Origin: Coprobacter secundus
GTDB lineage: Bacteria > Bacteroidota > Bacteroidia > Bacteroidales > Coprobacteraceae
Direction of reading: 5' to 3'
NCBI GenBank assembly: GCA_000803105.1
Contig: JTDA01000006.1
Coordinates: forward strand, 62,001-126,000
DNA: 64,000 bases
Under the pieces are notes generated by a model. That model was not told the DNA's origin and ran no database searches. It saw only the letters and a program-made list of their open reading frames with translations. Position 1 is the first letter of the stretch; each line of letters opens with the position of its first letter. Both the position numbers and the translations under genes were made by a program. This document shows, piece after piece, positions 18,147 to 26,861 of the stretch.

Positions 18147-20189
18147 ATGATTCGATTCTTTACAGCTTTACGAAACCGGAAAACTTCAAAATATATATTA
18201 CTTACCACTGGTATAATATTCACTATAACAGCTATACTTTTCATAAATAAAGATTCAATTATCAGGCATTATGTTTACAAAAAAATTGAATCAATACGAA
18301 CTCAGCATCAATTGAACATTGGATTTTCTAATTTAAAAACAGCAGGTCTAAACAAGTTAGTTATCAACGATCTGTATATAGTTCCTCAAAACCAAGATAC
18401 TCTATTGAAAGCTGAAGATATCAAAATACGAGTTAGTCTATTGAAACTTTTCAAAACGAATATAGACATCCGTAAAATCGACATAAAACATATACACATC
18501 AATTTCAAAAAAACAGATTCTATCTCAAATTTTGATTTTATATACACCAAAAGAAATAATACCAACACTCAAACCAAAAACTCAAACTTAAATTATAGTA
18601 AGAAACTCAAACAATTGTTCTCTTTTATATTTGATTTATTACCTCCTAACGCTCAAATAGAAGATGTACATATTGCCTATCACAATAAAAATGACCATGT
18701 AACATTATCAATTCCATCCTTTAAAATCAAAGATTATCATTTCAATACAGAAATAGAAAGTAACGAGATACACAATAGCAAACTATTACAAGGTATATGG
18801 ATATGTAACGGTCACGTAAAAGATGATACTCATGAAATCAAAGCTCAACTTTTTTCTAAAGAACACAACAAAATACCAATACCTTTTCTTGAATACCGTT
18901 ACAATACTCGTATAGAATTTGATACTCTATCTTTCAAATTTTCCCAACACAACCAAAAAGATATTATATCTTTACAAGGAAAAGCTTTTATCAGCGGACT
19001 AACGATTTTTCATAATCGTATCTCACCGGAAAATGTGTTTCTGGACAAAGGCATATTTGACTATGACATCAATATAGGGAAAAATTATATTGAATTGAGC
19101 AAAGAGACTCAAATTCGTTTTAATCATCTTGTATTTAACCCTTATTTGAAAATAGAAAAAAATGACAACTGGCATATAATTGCATCAGTTGATAAAAAAG
19201 ACTTTCCATCTGACCAATTATTCACATCTTTGCCCAAAGGCCTCTTCCATAACCTCGAAGGTCTAAAAACAAGTGGAACTCTATCATATCACTTTTTTTT
19301 AGATCTTGATTTCGGCCAGTTAGATTCTCTGAAATTTGAATCATCTCTTGATTCTCGGAACTTCAAAATAATACATTTTGGGAAAACCGACTTAAGGAAA
19401 ATAGACAAACCGTTTTTATATACAGCATACGAAAACGATATCCCAGTAAGAACATTTGAAGTAGGACCCGGAAATATAAATTTCAGACCATTATCACAAA
19501 TATCCCCATTATTGCAAAATGCCGTTATGCAATCAGAAGACGGATCATTTTATGAACATAAAGGTTTTAGAATAGAAACGATACGCGAATCGCTAATTCA
19601 CGATATACGAGTTGGACGATTTGCCCGAGGAGGCAGTACCATTAGTATGCAACTGGTCAAAAATATATTTCTTAACCGAAATAAAACCATTGCCCGTAAA
19701 CTTGAAGAAGCCTTAATCGTATGGCTCATCGAAAATAATAAGCTTACCAGTAAAAAAAGAATATATGAGGTATATCTGAATATCGCTGAATGGGGACCAC
19801 TTGTATATGGTGCCAATGAAGCTTCTCACTATTATTTTGACAAGGAAGCCTCTGAATTAAACGTACAAGAAGCTATCTTTCTGGCCAGCTTGGTTCCTCA
19901 CCCCAAATCTGCACTCTATCAATTTACAGATTCATTGCAACTCCGTCCATCCTTAAATGGATATTTTGAATCTATAGCCCGGAGATTAGAATCTCGAGGG
20001 CTTATAAGCAAAGACGAAGCTCAAAATATAAAAGCAGAAATAACAATAGCAGGAAAAGCTAAAGAACGACTTCTTGAAATGTATCACAAAAGTGATAGTT
20101 TAGAAACAAACCCCAATACATCTATACTGCCAAACAAACACAATTTATCCCGAACATCTACCTCGACAATAATTCATCAACAGCCTTAA
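18147..20189 (+). CDS. AsmA-like/GT51 fusion: peptidoglycan glycosyltransferase domain protein
   Basis: ATG 18147 is preferred; a TTG at 18132 would add five residues. Near the N-terminus there is one membrane helix (YILLTTGIIFTITAILF). Residues ~40-400 look like an AsmA/TamB-type beta-rich domain (LVINDLYIVPQNQDTLLKAED, VSLLKLF). A GT51 lysozyme-like glycosyltransferase domain follows: catalytic E464 in QSEDGSFYEHKGF, then GGSTISMQLVKN, RKLEEA, and LNIAEWGP. GT51 enzymes polymerise lipid II into glycan strands. There is no transpeptidase domain, so it would be monofunctional (MtgA-like) but with an unusual large periplasmic N-terminal domain. The 3' end overlaps the convergent dus gene by 32 bp. 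Confidence 0.85.
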   Translation: MIRFFTALRNRKTSKYILLTTGIIFTITAILFINKDSIIRHYVYKKIESIRTQHQLNIGFSNLKTAGLNKLVINDLYIVPQNQDTLLKAEDIKIRVSLLKLFKTNIDIRKIDIKHIHINFKKTDSISNFDFIYTKRNNTNTQTKNSNLNYSKKLKQLFSFIFDLLPPNAQIEDVHIAYHNKNDHVTLSIPSFKIKDYHFNTEIESNEIHNSKLLQGIWICNGHVKDDTHEIKAQLFSKEHNKIPIPFLEYRYNTRIEFDTLSFKFSQHNQKDIISLQGKAFISGLTIFHNRISPENVFLDKGIFDYDINIGKNYIELSKETQIRFNHLVFNPYLKIEKNDNWHIIASVDKKDFPSDQLFTSLPKGLFHNLEGLKTSGTLSYHFFLDLDFGQLDSLKFESSLDSRNFKIIHFGKTDLRKIDKPFLYTAYENDIPVRTFEVGPGNINFRPLSQISPLLQNAVMQSEDGSFYEHKGFRIETIRESLIHDIRVGRFARGGSTISMQLVKNIFLNRNKTIARKLEEALIVWLIENNKLTSKKRIYEVYLNIAEWGPLVYGANEASHYYFDKEASELNVQEAIFLASLVPHPKSALYQFTDSLQLRPSLNGYFESIARRLESRGLISKDEAQNIKAEITIAGKAKERLLEMYHKSDSLETNPNTSILPNKHNLSRTSTSTIIHQQP

Positions 20190-21087
20190 GATAATCAATA
20201 ATACGAGTACTTTTCATTATCCGTTTATGAAGCTTCCGCTCAACTGTAGGAAAAAAATATTCCCATAATGATTTCATTTTAGAAAGTAGTTGATGTTCTC
20301 CCTGAAGACTTACAGCATATGTATCAAATATTTCTCTATGCAATAGAGCAACTTTCATATATAATTCGGGAATCTCCATTTTTCTGTTTGCTTTATATTC
20401 CCATCCTAATGCAGGATTCGCTATAAGTCCTCGACCAATCATTATACCGCCAAGTTGTGGAAAATTTTTGCTAATTTGTCGTATATCGGAAATAGTACAA
20501 ACATTACCATTATATAACAATGGAATCTTACAACTTTCATAAAATCGGGCAAATGCATCTTTATCTGGAGAACCTTTATATTGTTGTATTCCAGTTCTAG
20601 CATGTAATGTTATATGATGTAACGGATAATCATGCAACATCGGCAATAGCCGGAAAGCATCATTGACATTCTCATATCCTAAACGAAGCTTTACAGAAAA
20701 ACTAATTTCCGGGAAATGCCTCATTTCATCCAAAATCAGTTTTATCTTATCCGGATAAGGTAATATACCACAACCTTTCCCTTTTTTAGCAATCATAGGA
20801 AAGGGACACCCCCAATTTATATCGATTCGCTTATATCCCTCCTCTATAAATAACTTGACCAGATACTTAAATTCTTTCACATCTGAAGTTAGAAGTTGTG
20901 GAACCAACCGGCCTGTAATATCGGAGCCTCTACAAACATCTCTTTTATCTCGTGGACGGACTGCCATTTCTTTCTCTATCCTGACAAATGGAGTATAATA
21001 AGCATCAATACCACCAAAAATTCGATGATGCGCATTCCGGTATACCATATCGGTAAAACCTTGTAGAGGGGCAAAATGAATCTCCAT
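20158..21087 (-). CDS. tRNA-dihydrouridine synthase family protein
   Basis: FMN-dependent TIM-barrel reductase forming dihydrouridine in tRNA. It starts MEIHFAPLQGFTDMVYRN, has RIDINWGCPFPMIAKKGKGCGIL (Dus signature with GCP), HARTGIQQYKG, and LLYNGNVCTISDI and GGIMIGRGLIANP phosphate-binding segments. The start is set at 21087 (309 aa), not ten codons further upstream, because that extension would run into a perfect terminator hairpin and because the family begins with this motif. The subfamily (DusA/B/C) is not clear. The gene ends 32 bp inside the convergent GT51 gene. Confidence 0.9.
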   Translation of the reverse strand: MEIHFAPLQGFTDMVYRNAHHRIFGGIDAYYTPFVRIEKEMAVRPRDKRDVCRGSDITGRLVPQLLTSDVKEFKYLVKLFIEEGYKRIDINWGCPFPMIAKKGKGCGILPYPDKIKLILDEMRHFPEISFSVKLRLGYENVNDAFRLLPMLHDYPLHHITLHARTGIQQYKGSPDKDAFARFYESCKIPLLYNGNVCTISDIRQISKNFPQLGGIMIGRGLIANPALGWEYKANRKMEIPELYMKVALLHREIFDTYAVSLQGEHQLLSKMKSLWEYFFPTVERKLHKRIMKSTRIIDYLKAVDELLSR

Positions 21088-21096
21088 AACAAAAAT

Positions 21097-21148
21097 AATG
21101 AGAATATACAGCCTCAAGAACTATTTACCGTTTCTGTATATTCTCATT
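21097..21148 (-). terminator. Rho-independent terminator after dnaJ
   Basis: A 15-bp perfect stem, AATGAGAATATACAG (21097-21111) with CTGTATATTCTCATT (21134-21148). On the minus strand it is followed by ATTTTT. It lies between the dnaJ stop (21178) and the dus start (21087), separating the two units. Confidence 0.8.
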
Positions 21149-21177
21149 GTTCGAACATAAACAAATACCTGATATTA

Positions 21178-22329
21178 TCAATCGAACATATGCCTTAATT
21201 TACTAAAAATCTTTTCCTTAACAGATTGTGTCGGTACAAAATTCTTAGATGAGCCTAACTTTTCTATCGTACGCTTTTCTTCAGTATTCAAACTTTCTGG
21301 GACATACACTGAAACATTTACCAATAAATCTCCAACACCATATCTATTCACTGACGGTAAACCTTTCCCTCGCAAACGTAATACTTTCCCCGGTTGTGTC
21401 CCAGCATCAATTTTCACTTTTGCTTTTCCGTCAATCGTTGGGACTTCTACCGTACCACCTAATGCAGCAGTGGAAAAATTCAATAACAAATTATATATCA
21501 AATCATTTTCATCACGCAAAAGCTCAGGATGAGGTTCTTCTTCAATCAATATAAGCAAATCACCATTGACTCCACCATGTCTGGCAGCATTCCCCTTGCC
21601 ACTCATAGACAACTGCATACCATCAGCTACTCCGGCAGGAATATTCAAAGTTATTACTTCTTCTTCAAGTCTAACACCTTCACCATTACATTCTGGACAT
21701 TTTTTCGTAATAATACGACCTTCTCCTCCACAAGTAGGACATGTAGTAGTCGATTGCATTGCCCCTAATATAGTCTGCTGTACCCGTGTTACTACCCCAC
21801 TGCCATTACACGTAGAACAGGTCGTATAAGACGTACCTTTTTCAGCTCCTGTTCCATTGCACGCCTTACAACTGACATACTTCTTTACTTTAATTTTTTT
21901 CTCAACTCCTGTAGCTATTTCTTTCAATGTCAGCTTTACTTTAACCCGTAAGTCGGAACCTCGATTAGTACGTCGGCGGGAACGACTTCCCCCACTACTA
22001 AATCCACCGAAACCTCCAAAACTTCCGCCAAAAATATCTCCAAAATGAGAAAATATGTCTTCCATAGACATACCTCCTCCTCCGAAACCTCCACCGAAGC
22101 CTCCGTTCACGCCCTGATGCCCAAACTGGTCATATCGACTCCGCTTATCAGGATCACTCAATACTTCATAAGCTTCAGCTGCTTCCTTAAACTTTTCTTC
22201 GGCCTCTTTATCTCCTGGATTTTTATCTGGATGATATTGTATAGCCTTCTTTCTATACGCTTTTTTTATTTCCTCGACAGTTGCAGTTTTTGCAACCTCC
22301 AGCACTTCATAATAATCTCGCTTGCTCAT
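21178..22329 (-). CDS. dnaJ: Chaperone protein DnaJ
   Basis: A 383-residue type I J-protein that stimulates DnaK ATPase and delivers clients. The J domain has HPD at residues 33-35 (YHPDKNPG). A Gly/Phe-rich linker covers about 72-115. Four CxxCxGxG zinc repeats follow: CKACNGTG, CSTCNGSG, CPTCGGEG, CPECNGEG. The C-terminal client-binding domains are complete. It follows grpE by 19 bp on the same strand, forming a heat-shock operon that ends at a strong hairpin. Confidence 0.98.
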   Translation of the reverse strand: MSKRDYYEVLEVAKTATVEEIKKAYRKKAIQYHPDKNPGDKEAEEKFKEAAEAYEVLSDPDKRSRYDQFGHQGVNGGFGGGFGGGGMSMEDIFSHFGDIFGGSFGGFGGFSSGGSRSRRRTNRGSDLRVKVKLTLKEIATGVEKKIKVKKYVSCKACNGTGAEKGTSYTTCSTCNGSGVVTRVQQTILGAMQSTTTCPTCGGEGRIITKKCPECNGEGVRLEEEVITLNIPAGVADGMQLSMSGKGNAARHGGVNGDLLILIEEEPHPELLRDENDLIYNLLLNFSTAALGGTVEVPTIDGKAKVKIDAGTQPGKVLRLRGKGLPSVNRYGVGDLLVNVSVYVPESLNTEEKRTIEKLGSSKNFVPTQSVKEKIFSKLRHMFD

Positions 22330-22348
22330 TAAAATATGAAATTAAGTT

Positions 22349-22948
22349 TTATTCGCCTACAACCACTTTGGCAAAACGAATCACCTTATCATTCATTGTA
22401 TAGCCTTTTTGCACACAATCAATTACTTTACCTTTAAGTTCTGGTTGTGGAGCCGGATACATAGTTACCGCTTCATGATATTCTGTATTGAAATCTTCTC
22501 CTGTTGTCGGAATTTCTTTGATTCCATGTTGGTTCAGATAATTTTTAAACTTATTGTATATCAAAGTCATTCCTTCTTTAACGGCATCTACATCAGCACT
22601 CTCACCGATGGCCATCAATCCCCTTTCAAAATCATCGACAATAGGCAAAATATTTTTCAGACAATCTTCCCCTCCACTTTTCAACAAATCGGCCTTTTCT
22701 TTCAAAGTACGTTTTCGATAGTTATCGAAATCGGCCATCAACAGAAGATAATCTTTATTTAACTTTTCATTTTTAGCTGTCAATTCCGCAATTTCTTCTG
22801 CCAATCTGTCAGTATCAGAAATACTATCACCGGTATCTTCCACCGGTTCCTCAACTAGCTCTTCATTCATATTTTCCGAAACATCTGGAGATTTATCTCC
22901 TTCCGAAGCGGCATGAAAATCCTTCTTTTTATTTTTCTTTTCGCCCAT
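22349..22948 (-). CDS. grpE: Nucleotide exchange factor GrpE
   Basis: A 199-residue DnaK nucleotide-exchange factor. The first ~55 residues are charged and disordered. A long coiled coil follows (LAEEIAELTAKNEKLNKDYLLLMADFDNYRKR), then the beta-domain (GIKEIPTTGEDFNTEYHEAV) and the conserved end VQKGYTMNDKVIRFAKVVV. Together with dnaJ 19 bp downstream it forms the grpE-dnaJ operon; dnaK is not in the window. A TATATTTG promoter element lies 68 bp upstream. Confidence 0.97.
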   Translation of the reverse strand: MGEKKNKKKDFHAASEGDKSPDVSENMNEELVEEPVEDTGDSISDTDRLAEEIAELTAKNEKLNKDYLLLMADFDNYRKRTLKEKADLLKSGGEDCLKNILPIVDDFERGLMAIGESADVDAVKEGMTLIYNKFKNYLNQHGIKEIPTTGEDFNTEYHEAVTMYPAPQPELKGKVIDCVQKGYTMNDKVIRFAKVVVGE

Positions 22949-23015
22949 AATTATATCGTTATTATTTTATATTCCTAATTTTGCATTAAAAAAGCGACAT
23001 TCGGCAAATACGGTG

Positions 23016-23023
23016 CAAATATA
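23016..23023 (-). promoter_or_regulatory. -7 promoter element for grpE-dnaJ
   Basis: On the minus strand this reads TATATTTG followed by CA, a perfect match to TAnnTTTG, 68 bp upstream of the grpE start. No clear -33 TTTG was seen and no CIRCE-type repeat was found. Confidence 0.5.
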
Positions 23024-23081
23024 CTGCCAATATTGGTTCATCCGACCTTTTGTCACACATAAAATGCTGTTTTGTCAGTTT

Positions 23082-23579
23082 TTACCCTTTTATTTCACAA
23101 ACTTCATATAATTCTTTGTCCAACATATAAACCCCGATTTCCTGATTCATCCGCTTCAATTGGGTTAAAATTTGATTCATCCGGGCTTCTGCTAACACTT
23201 GTCCTAAAATATATTTATCTAAAAATATCCGAGTAGCCTTATCATTTTCGCCCTCTACAACATCGGCTAAAGTATCTATAGCATCGGTAATACGTACCAA
23301 ATGCACCAATGCTTGCTCAAAAGTTGTTACAATATCTTCAAATACTGTAGGTATCCCAGTTATATCTTGCAATATGACCCGATCTCCTTGCTCAATCATA
23401 TAGTCCATCATCTGCATGGCATGTGTCATGTCCTCTCTATATTGTTTTTTCATCCATCGAGAAAAACCTCGATATCCCTCTCCTCCAAAATACAAAGACA
23501 TCGATAAATAGAAATGGGCAGACCATATCTCTGCATTAATTTGTGCATTTAGCACATCCTTGACTCTTTTGCTCAACAT
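23082..23579 (-). CDS. Ferritin-like protein with degraded ferroxidase centre
   Basis: A 165-residue four-helix ferritin of the bacterial FtnA type, collinear without gaps with E. coli FtnA numbering. Ligands kept: E17, E49, H53, Q127. Ligands changed: E50 to Asp, E94 to Leu (ALVHL), E126 to Gly, E129 to Leu, E130 to Ala (LGQVLAE). So site A is mostly intact, while B and the third iron site C have lost their carboxylates. The shell-forming sequence is otherwise normal. It may store iron slowly, mineralise with help from another ferritin, or do something else. A near-perfect palindrome lies 11 bp before the start. The gene stands alone. Confidence 0.88.
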   Translation of the reverse strand: MLSKRVKDVLNAQINAEIWSAHFYLSMSLYFGGEGYRGFSRWMKKQYREDMTHAMQMMDYMIEQGDRVILQDITGIPTVFEDIVTTFEQALVHLVRITDAIDTLADVVEGENDKATRIFLDKYILGQVLAEARMNQILTQLKRMNQEIGVYMLDKELYEVCEIKG

Positions 23580-23590
23580 AATTCACTATA

Positions 23591-23618
23591 TATAAGTTAT
23601 AATCCGTTATAACTTATA
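23591..23618. promoter_or_regulatory. 12-bp palindrome in front of the ferritin gene
   Basis: TATAAGTTATAA (23591-23602) is the exact complement of TTATAACTTATA (23607-23618), separated by TCCG. It ends 11 bp upstream of the ferritin start codon on the minus strand. It could be an operator for an iron or redox regulator, or an mRNA hairpin over the leader. Confidence 0.5.
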
Positions 23619-23700
23619 ACAAGCAATATAAAGTAAACGTTCACTAAAATCCGGAATGATTGAATGCTTATACAGTTCCTTAAAGATACATAGGCATATA

Positions 23701-24525
23701 TCAATACCCACAATTTCCCTGCCATACAAAACATGTAGGAAAATCATCTTTTACATCAACCGGATGATCAAATATTCCAAAAACAGACGAGCCAGACCCG
23801 GACATGGATGCATATACTGCTCCCTTAAAATAAAGTCTTTCTTTTATTGTACGTATCACAGGATAACGATAAAATACACTTTCCTCAAAATCATTTTTCA
23901 AAAGGTCTTTCCACTCCTTTATCGGCATTTTCAAAATTTCTGGAATAGAAACTTCTGGTCGATTAGGTTTAACCAAAGCATAAGCTTCGGGAGTCGAAAC
24001 TTTCACTGGAGGCTTTATCAATACAATAAATTTTCCAAATAAAGAAAAATCAACCTGTTCAAATTCATTTCCAATGCCTCTTGCCATCATTGGACAATTT
24101 AACAAAAAGAACGGACAATCAGCTCCTAATTTTACAGCCAAAGAAAGTAACTCCTCATTCTCTACCGGCAAATCAAATTTATCCCGAAGTAAACGTAACA
24201 TAAACGCGGCATCAGATGATCCTCCTCCCAAACCTGCACCAAACGGAATGTTCTTATCCAAATAGATCTGAACAGCCGGCATATCAAACCGTTCAGCCAA
24301 TAAATGATAAGCCTTCATCACCAGATTATCTTTCGGATCTCCATCAACAACAATACCAGAAAGACTTATCAAATTTCTTTCGACGGATGCTGATATCGGT
24401 ACCACTTCTAATATATCACTTAATCCTATTGGATAAAACAGAGTCTCTATATTGTGATAGTTATCCGGGCGTTTTGATATAATATTAAGCCCAAGATTAA
24501 TCTTTGCATTTGGAAAAACAACCAT
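23701..24525 (-). CDS. ispE: 4-diphosphocytidyl-2-C-methyl-D-erythritol kinase
   Basis: A 274-residue GHMP kinase of the MEP isoprenoid pathway; it phosphorylates CDP-methylerythritol at the 2-position using ATP. It starts VFPNAKINLGLNIISKRPDNYHNIET (substrate Lys and the YH motif), has the GHMP ATP loop PFGAGLGGGSSDAAFML, and the C-terminal motif SMSGSGSSVFG. Length is typical. A minus-strand TAACTTTG element lies 75 bp upstream, back to back with the dnaB promoter. Confidence 0.96.
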   Translation of the reverse strand: MVVFPNAKINLGLNIISKRPDNYHNIETLFYPIGLSDILEVVPISASVERNLISLSGIVVDGDPKDNLVMKAYHLLAERFDMPAVQIYLDKNIPFGAGLGGGSSDAAFMLRLLRDKFDLPVENEELLSLAVKLGADCPFFLLNCPMMARGIGNEFEQVDFSLFGKFIVLIKPPVKVSTPEAYALVKPNRPEVSIPEILKMPIKEWKDLLKNDFEESVFYRYPVIRTIKERLYFKGAVYASMSGSGSSVFGIFDHPVDVKDDFPTCFVWQGNCGY

Positions 24526-24599
24526 AATTTACATTTAACGAACAAATTACTATAAACAAATAAAATCCTAACTATCGGTCTTATCCTTTTTATTTTCCA

Positions 24600-24607
24600 C
24601 AAAGTTA
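24600..24607 (-). promoter_or_regulatory. -7 promoter element for ispE
   Basis: Reads TAACTTTG on the minus strand, a perfect TAnnTTTG match, 75 bp upstream of the ispE start. It forms a divergent pair with the dnaB element. Confidence 0.5.
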
Positions 24608-24655
24608 ATCGAACAAAAGCAGAAAACAACTATCAACAGATATGAATGTTTTTTT

Positions 24656-24663
24656 TAACTTTG
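24656..24663 (+). promoter_or_regulatory. -7 promoter element for dnaB
   Basis: TAACTTTG followed by CA, a perfect match to the Bacteroidota consensus, 54 bp upstream of the dnaB start. Confidence 0.6.
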
Positions 24664-24717
24664 CAAGTATCAAAACTTTCCTTACGTTTGTAATATTTTT
24701 ATAACTTGAATTCCTAA

Positions 24718-26241
24718 ATGGAACAAAGACGAAACTACAGATCTCAAAAAACGGCCACTCCAATCAACGAGTTAGGCAAACTGCCTCCTCAGGCTAAAGA
24801 GCTTGAAGAGGCTGTATTAGGAGCTTTAATGCTCGAAAAAGATGCCTACTCAATAGTCAGTGATATACTCAAACCTGAATGTTTCTACGAACATACCCAC
24901 CAACTTATCTATTCGGCTATTGTAGATTTAGCACTACAACAAAAACCGGTTGATATGCTAACAGTAACCGAACAATTAAGAAGGAGAGGTGAATTAGATG
25001 AAGTCGGAGGAGAATTTGTCATTACAGAACTAACTGGTCGTGTTGCATCTGCTGCAAACATAGAATTTCACGCACGTATTATTGCTCAAAAGTATTTAGC
25101 ACGAGAATTAATACGATTTTCCAGTGAAATACAGACCAAAGCTTTTGATGAAACCAATGATGTAGATGACCTGATGCAAGAAGCAGAAGGTAAACTTTTT
25201 GAAATTTCCCAGCGTAATGTAAAAAAAGATGTCACCCAAATTGACCCTGTTATTGAGGAAGCCATAAAATTACTGGAAATAGCATCGAACCGGAAAGACG
25301 GACTCAGTGGCTTACAAACAGGTTTCCACGATTTAGATAAAATGACATCCGGCTGGCAAAACTCTGACTTGGTAATCATTGCTGCACGTCCGGCTATGGG
25401 GAAAACCGCATTCGTATTATCCATGGCAAAAAACATGGCACTAAATTACAATACACCGGTTGCTTTATTCTCTCTTGAAATGTCAAATGTACAGCTGGTA
25501 AATCGTCTCATTGTAAACACATGTGAAATTCCAGGTGAAAAAATAAAAAGTGGGCAGCTGGCTCCCTATGAATGGGAACAATTGATGACCAAAATAAAGG
25601 ATTTGTATAGTGCGCCCATCTATATAGACGATACTCCCAGCCTATCTGTATTTGAACTTCGGACAAAAGCCCGCCGCCTGGTTCGTGAACATGGGATAAA
25701 AATCATCATTATTGACTATTTGCAGCTAATGAATGCCAGCGGAATGAGTTTCGGCAGCCGTGAGCAAGAAATCAGTACCATATCCCGATCATTAAAAGGG
25801 CTCGCTAAAGAATTGAACATACCTATTATCGCTCTGTCCCAATTGAATCGTAGCGTCGAAAATCGGCAAGACAAAGATAAAAGACCTCAACTGTCAGACT
25901 TACGTGAATCGGGAGCTATCGAACAAGATGCGGATATGGTTTGTTTTATCCACAGACCGGAATATTACAAAATAGTCGAGGACGAAAGTGGGCATTCCCT
26001 GTTAGGTTTGGCAGAAATTATTATCGCAAAACACCGTAATGGAGCAACAGGAAATATACGGTTAAGATTCAAAGGTGAATATGCGCGGTTCCAAAACATT
26101 ACTGACGACACCGAAATCGGAGATACTTTTGTTTCGGGCATTACAACAGACAATATTCCTCCCGATATAGGCTTCCAGCCTGGAAACAACAATATCCCAG
26201 ATTTTCTGTCCGGAGGTAATAATAATGAGACTCCTTTTTAA
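24718..26241 (+). CDS. dnaB: Replicative DNA helicase DnaB
   Basis: A 507-residue hexameric helicase that unwinds DNA ahead of the replisome. The N-terminal domain (LPPQAKELEEAVLGALMLEKDAY) is the DnaB_N helical domain. The RecA-like C-terminal domain holds Walker A A-R-P-A-M-G228-K229-T230 and Walker B IIIIDYLQLM, followed by QEISTISRSLKGLAKELNIP and the DnaB-specific LSDLRESGAIEQDAD. No intein is present. It is transcribed alone and ends at a bidirectional terminator shared with the converging tpx unit. Confidence 0.98.
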   Translation: MEQRRNYRSQKTATPINELGKLPPQAKELEEAVLGALMLEKDAYSIVSDILKPECFYEHTHQLIYSAIVDLALQQKPVDMLTVTEQLRRRGELDEVGGEFVITELTGRVASAANIEFHARIIAQKYLARELIRFSSEIQTKAFDETNDVDDLMQEAEGKLFEISQRNVKKDVTQIDPVIEEAIKLLEIASNRKDGLSGLQTGFHDLDKMTSGWQNSDLVIIAARPAMGKTAFVLSMAKNMALNYNTPVALFSLEMSNVQLVNRLIVNTCEIPGEKIKSGQLAPYEWEQLMTKIKDLYSAPIYIDDTPSLSVFELRTKARRLVREHGIKIIIIDYLQLMNASGMSFGSREQEISTISRSLKGLAKELNIPIIALSQLNRSVENRQDKDKRPQLSDLRESGAIEQDADMVCFIHRPEYYKIVEDESGHSLLGLAEIIIAKHRNGATGNIRLRFKGEYARFQNITDDTEIGDTFVSGITTDNIPPDIGFQPGNNNIPDFLSGGNNNETPF

Positions 26242-26267
26242 AATCGATTCATCCTATTCTAAAAATA

Positions 26268-26308
26268 ATTGCCCTGATAACTTTTTGTAAAACTGTCATC
26301 AGGGCAAT
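26268..26308. terminator. Bidirectional terminator between dnaB and tpx
   Basis: ATTGCCCTGAT (26268-26278) pairs perfectly with ATCAGGGCAAT (26298-26308), loop 19 nt, lying in the 91-bp gap between two converging genes. Confidence 0.75.
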
Positions 26309-26332
26309 CGTATATAAAATATACTCAGAGAT

Positions 26333-26839
26333 TTATTTTTTCTTCAACACTTCTATTACCGCATCATAATCAGGTTCCTGAGCAATTTCTGGAACAAGTT
26401 CTTCATAAATGATATTGAAATCTTCATCAATAACAACAACCGCACGGGCCAACAACCCGGCCAACGGACCATTAATCATTTCAACACCATACAATTGAGA
26501 AAAATTGGTAGCACGAAAAGCTGAAGCAGGAATCACATTTTCTATTCCTTCCGTCGTACAAAATCGACTTTGAGCAAAAGGCAAATCTTTAGAAACTGCT
26601 ATGACCAATGTATTATCCATTTTCGATGCTAATTCATTAAATTTACGCACTGACGTTGCGCAAACCGATGTATCAAGACTAGGAAAGATATTCAATACCA
26701 AGCGTTTTCCTTTTAAATCACAACAGTTCAATTCGCTCAAATCAGATTTTACCAAATTAAAACATGGAGCTTTACTCCCTACTTTAGGCAAATCCCCATT
26801 GGTAGAAACAGGACTTCCTTTGAATGTTATTTTTGCCAT
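26333..26839 (-). CDS. tpx: Thiol peroxidase
   Basis: A 168-residue atypical 2-Cys peroxiredoxin that reduces peroxides with thioredoxin. The peroxidatic cysteine is C60 in SLDTSVCATSVRKF and the resolving cysteine C94 in QSRFCTTEG, matching E. coli Tpx C61/C95. The fold motif KAPCFNLVKSDLSEL and the Tpx-specific loop GPLAGLLARAVVVID are present. It follows a TlpA-like gene by 22 bp on the same strand, so the two are probably co-transcribed. Confidence 0.96.
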   Translation of the reverse strand: MAKITFKGSPVSTNGDLPKVGSKAPCFNLVKSDLSELNCCDLKGKRLVLNIFPSLDTSVCATSVRKFNELASKMDNTLVIAVSKDLPFAQSRFCTTEGIENVIPASAFRATNFSQLYGVEMINGPLAGLLARAVVVIDEDFNIIYEELVPEIAQEPDYDAVIEVLKKK

Positions 26840-26861
26840 ACTTTAAATTTTATTAATTATA

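Noticed and set aside
21249..22332. Several long + strand frames across dnaJ
   Set aside because: They are antisense to a full, highly conserved dnaJ and arise from its Gly-rich and Cys-repeat codons; no starts, families or promoters fit.
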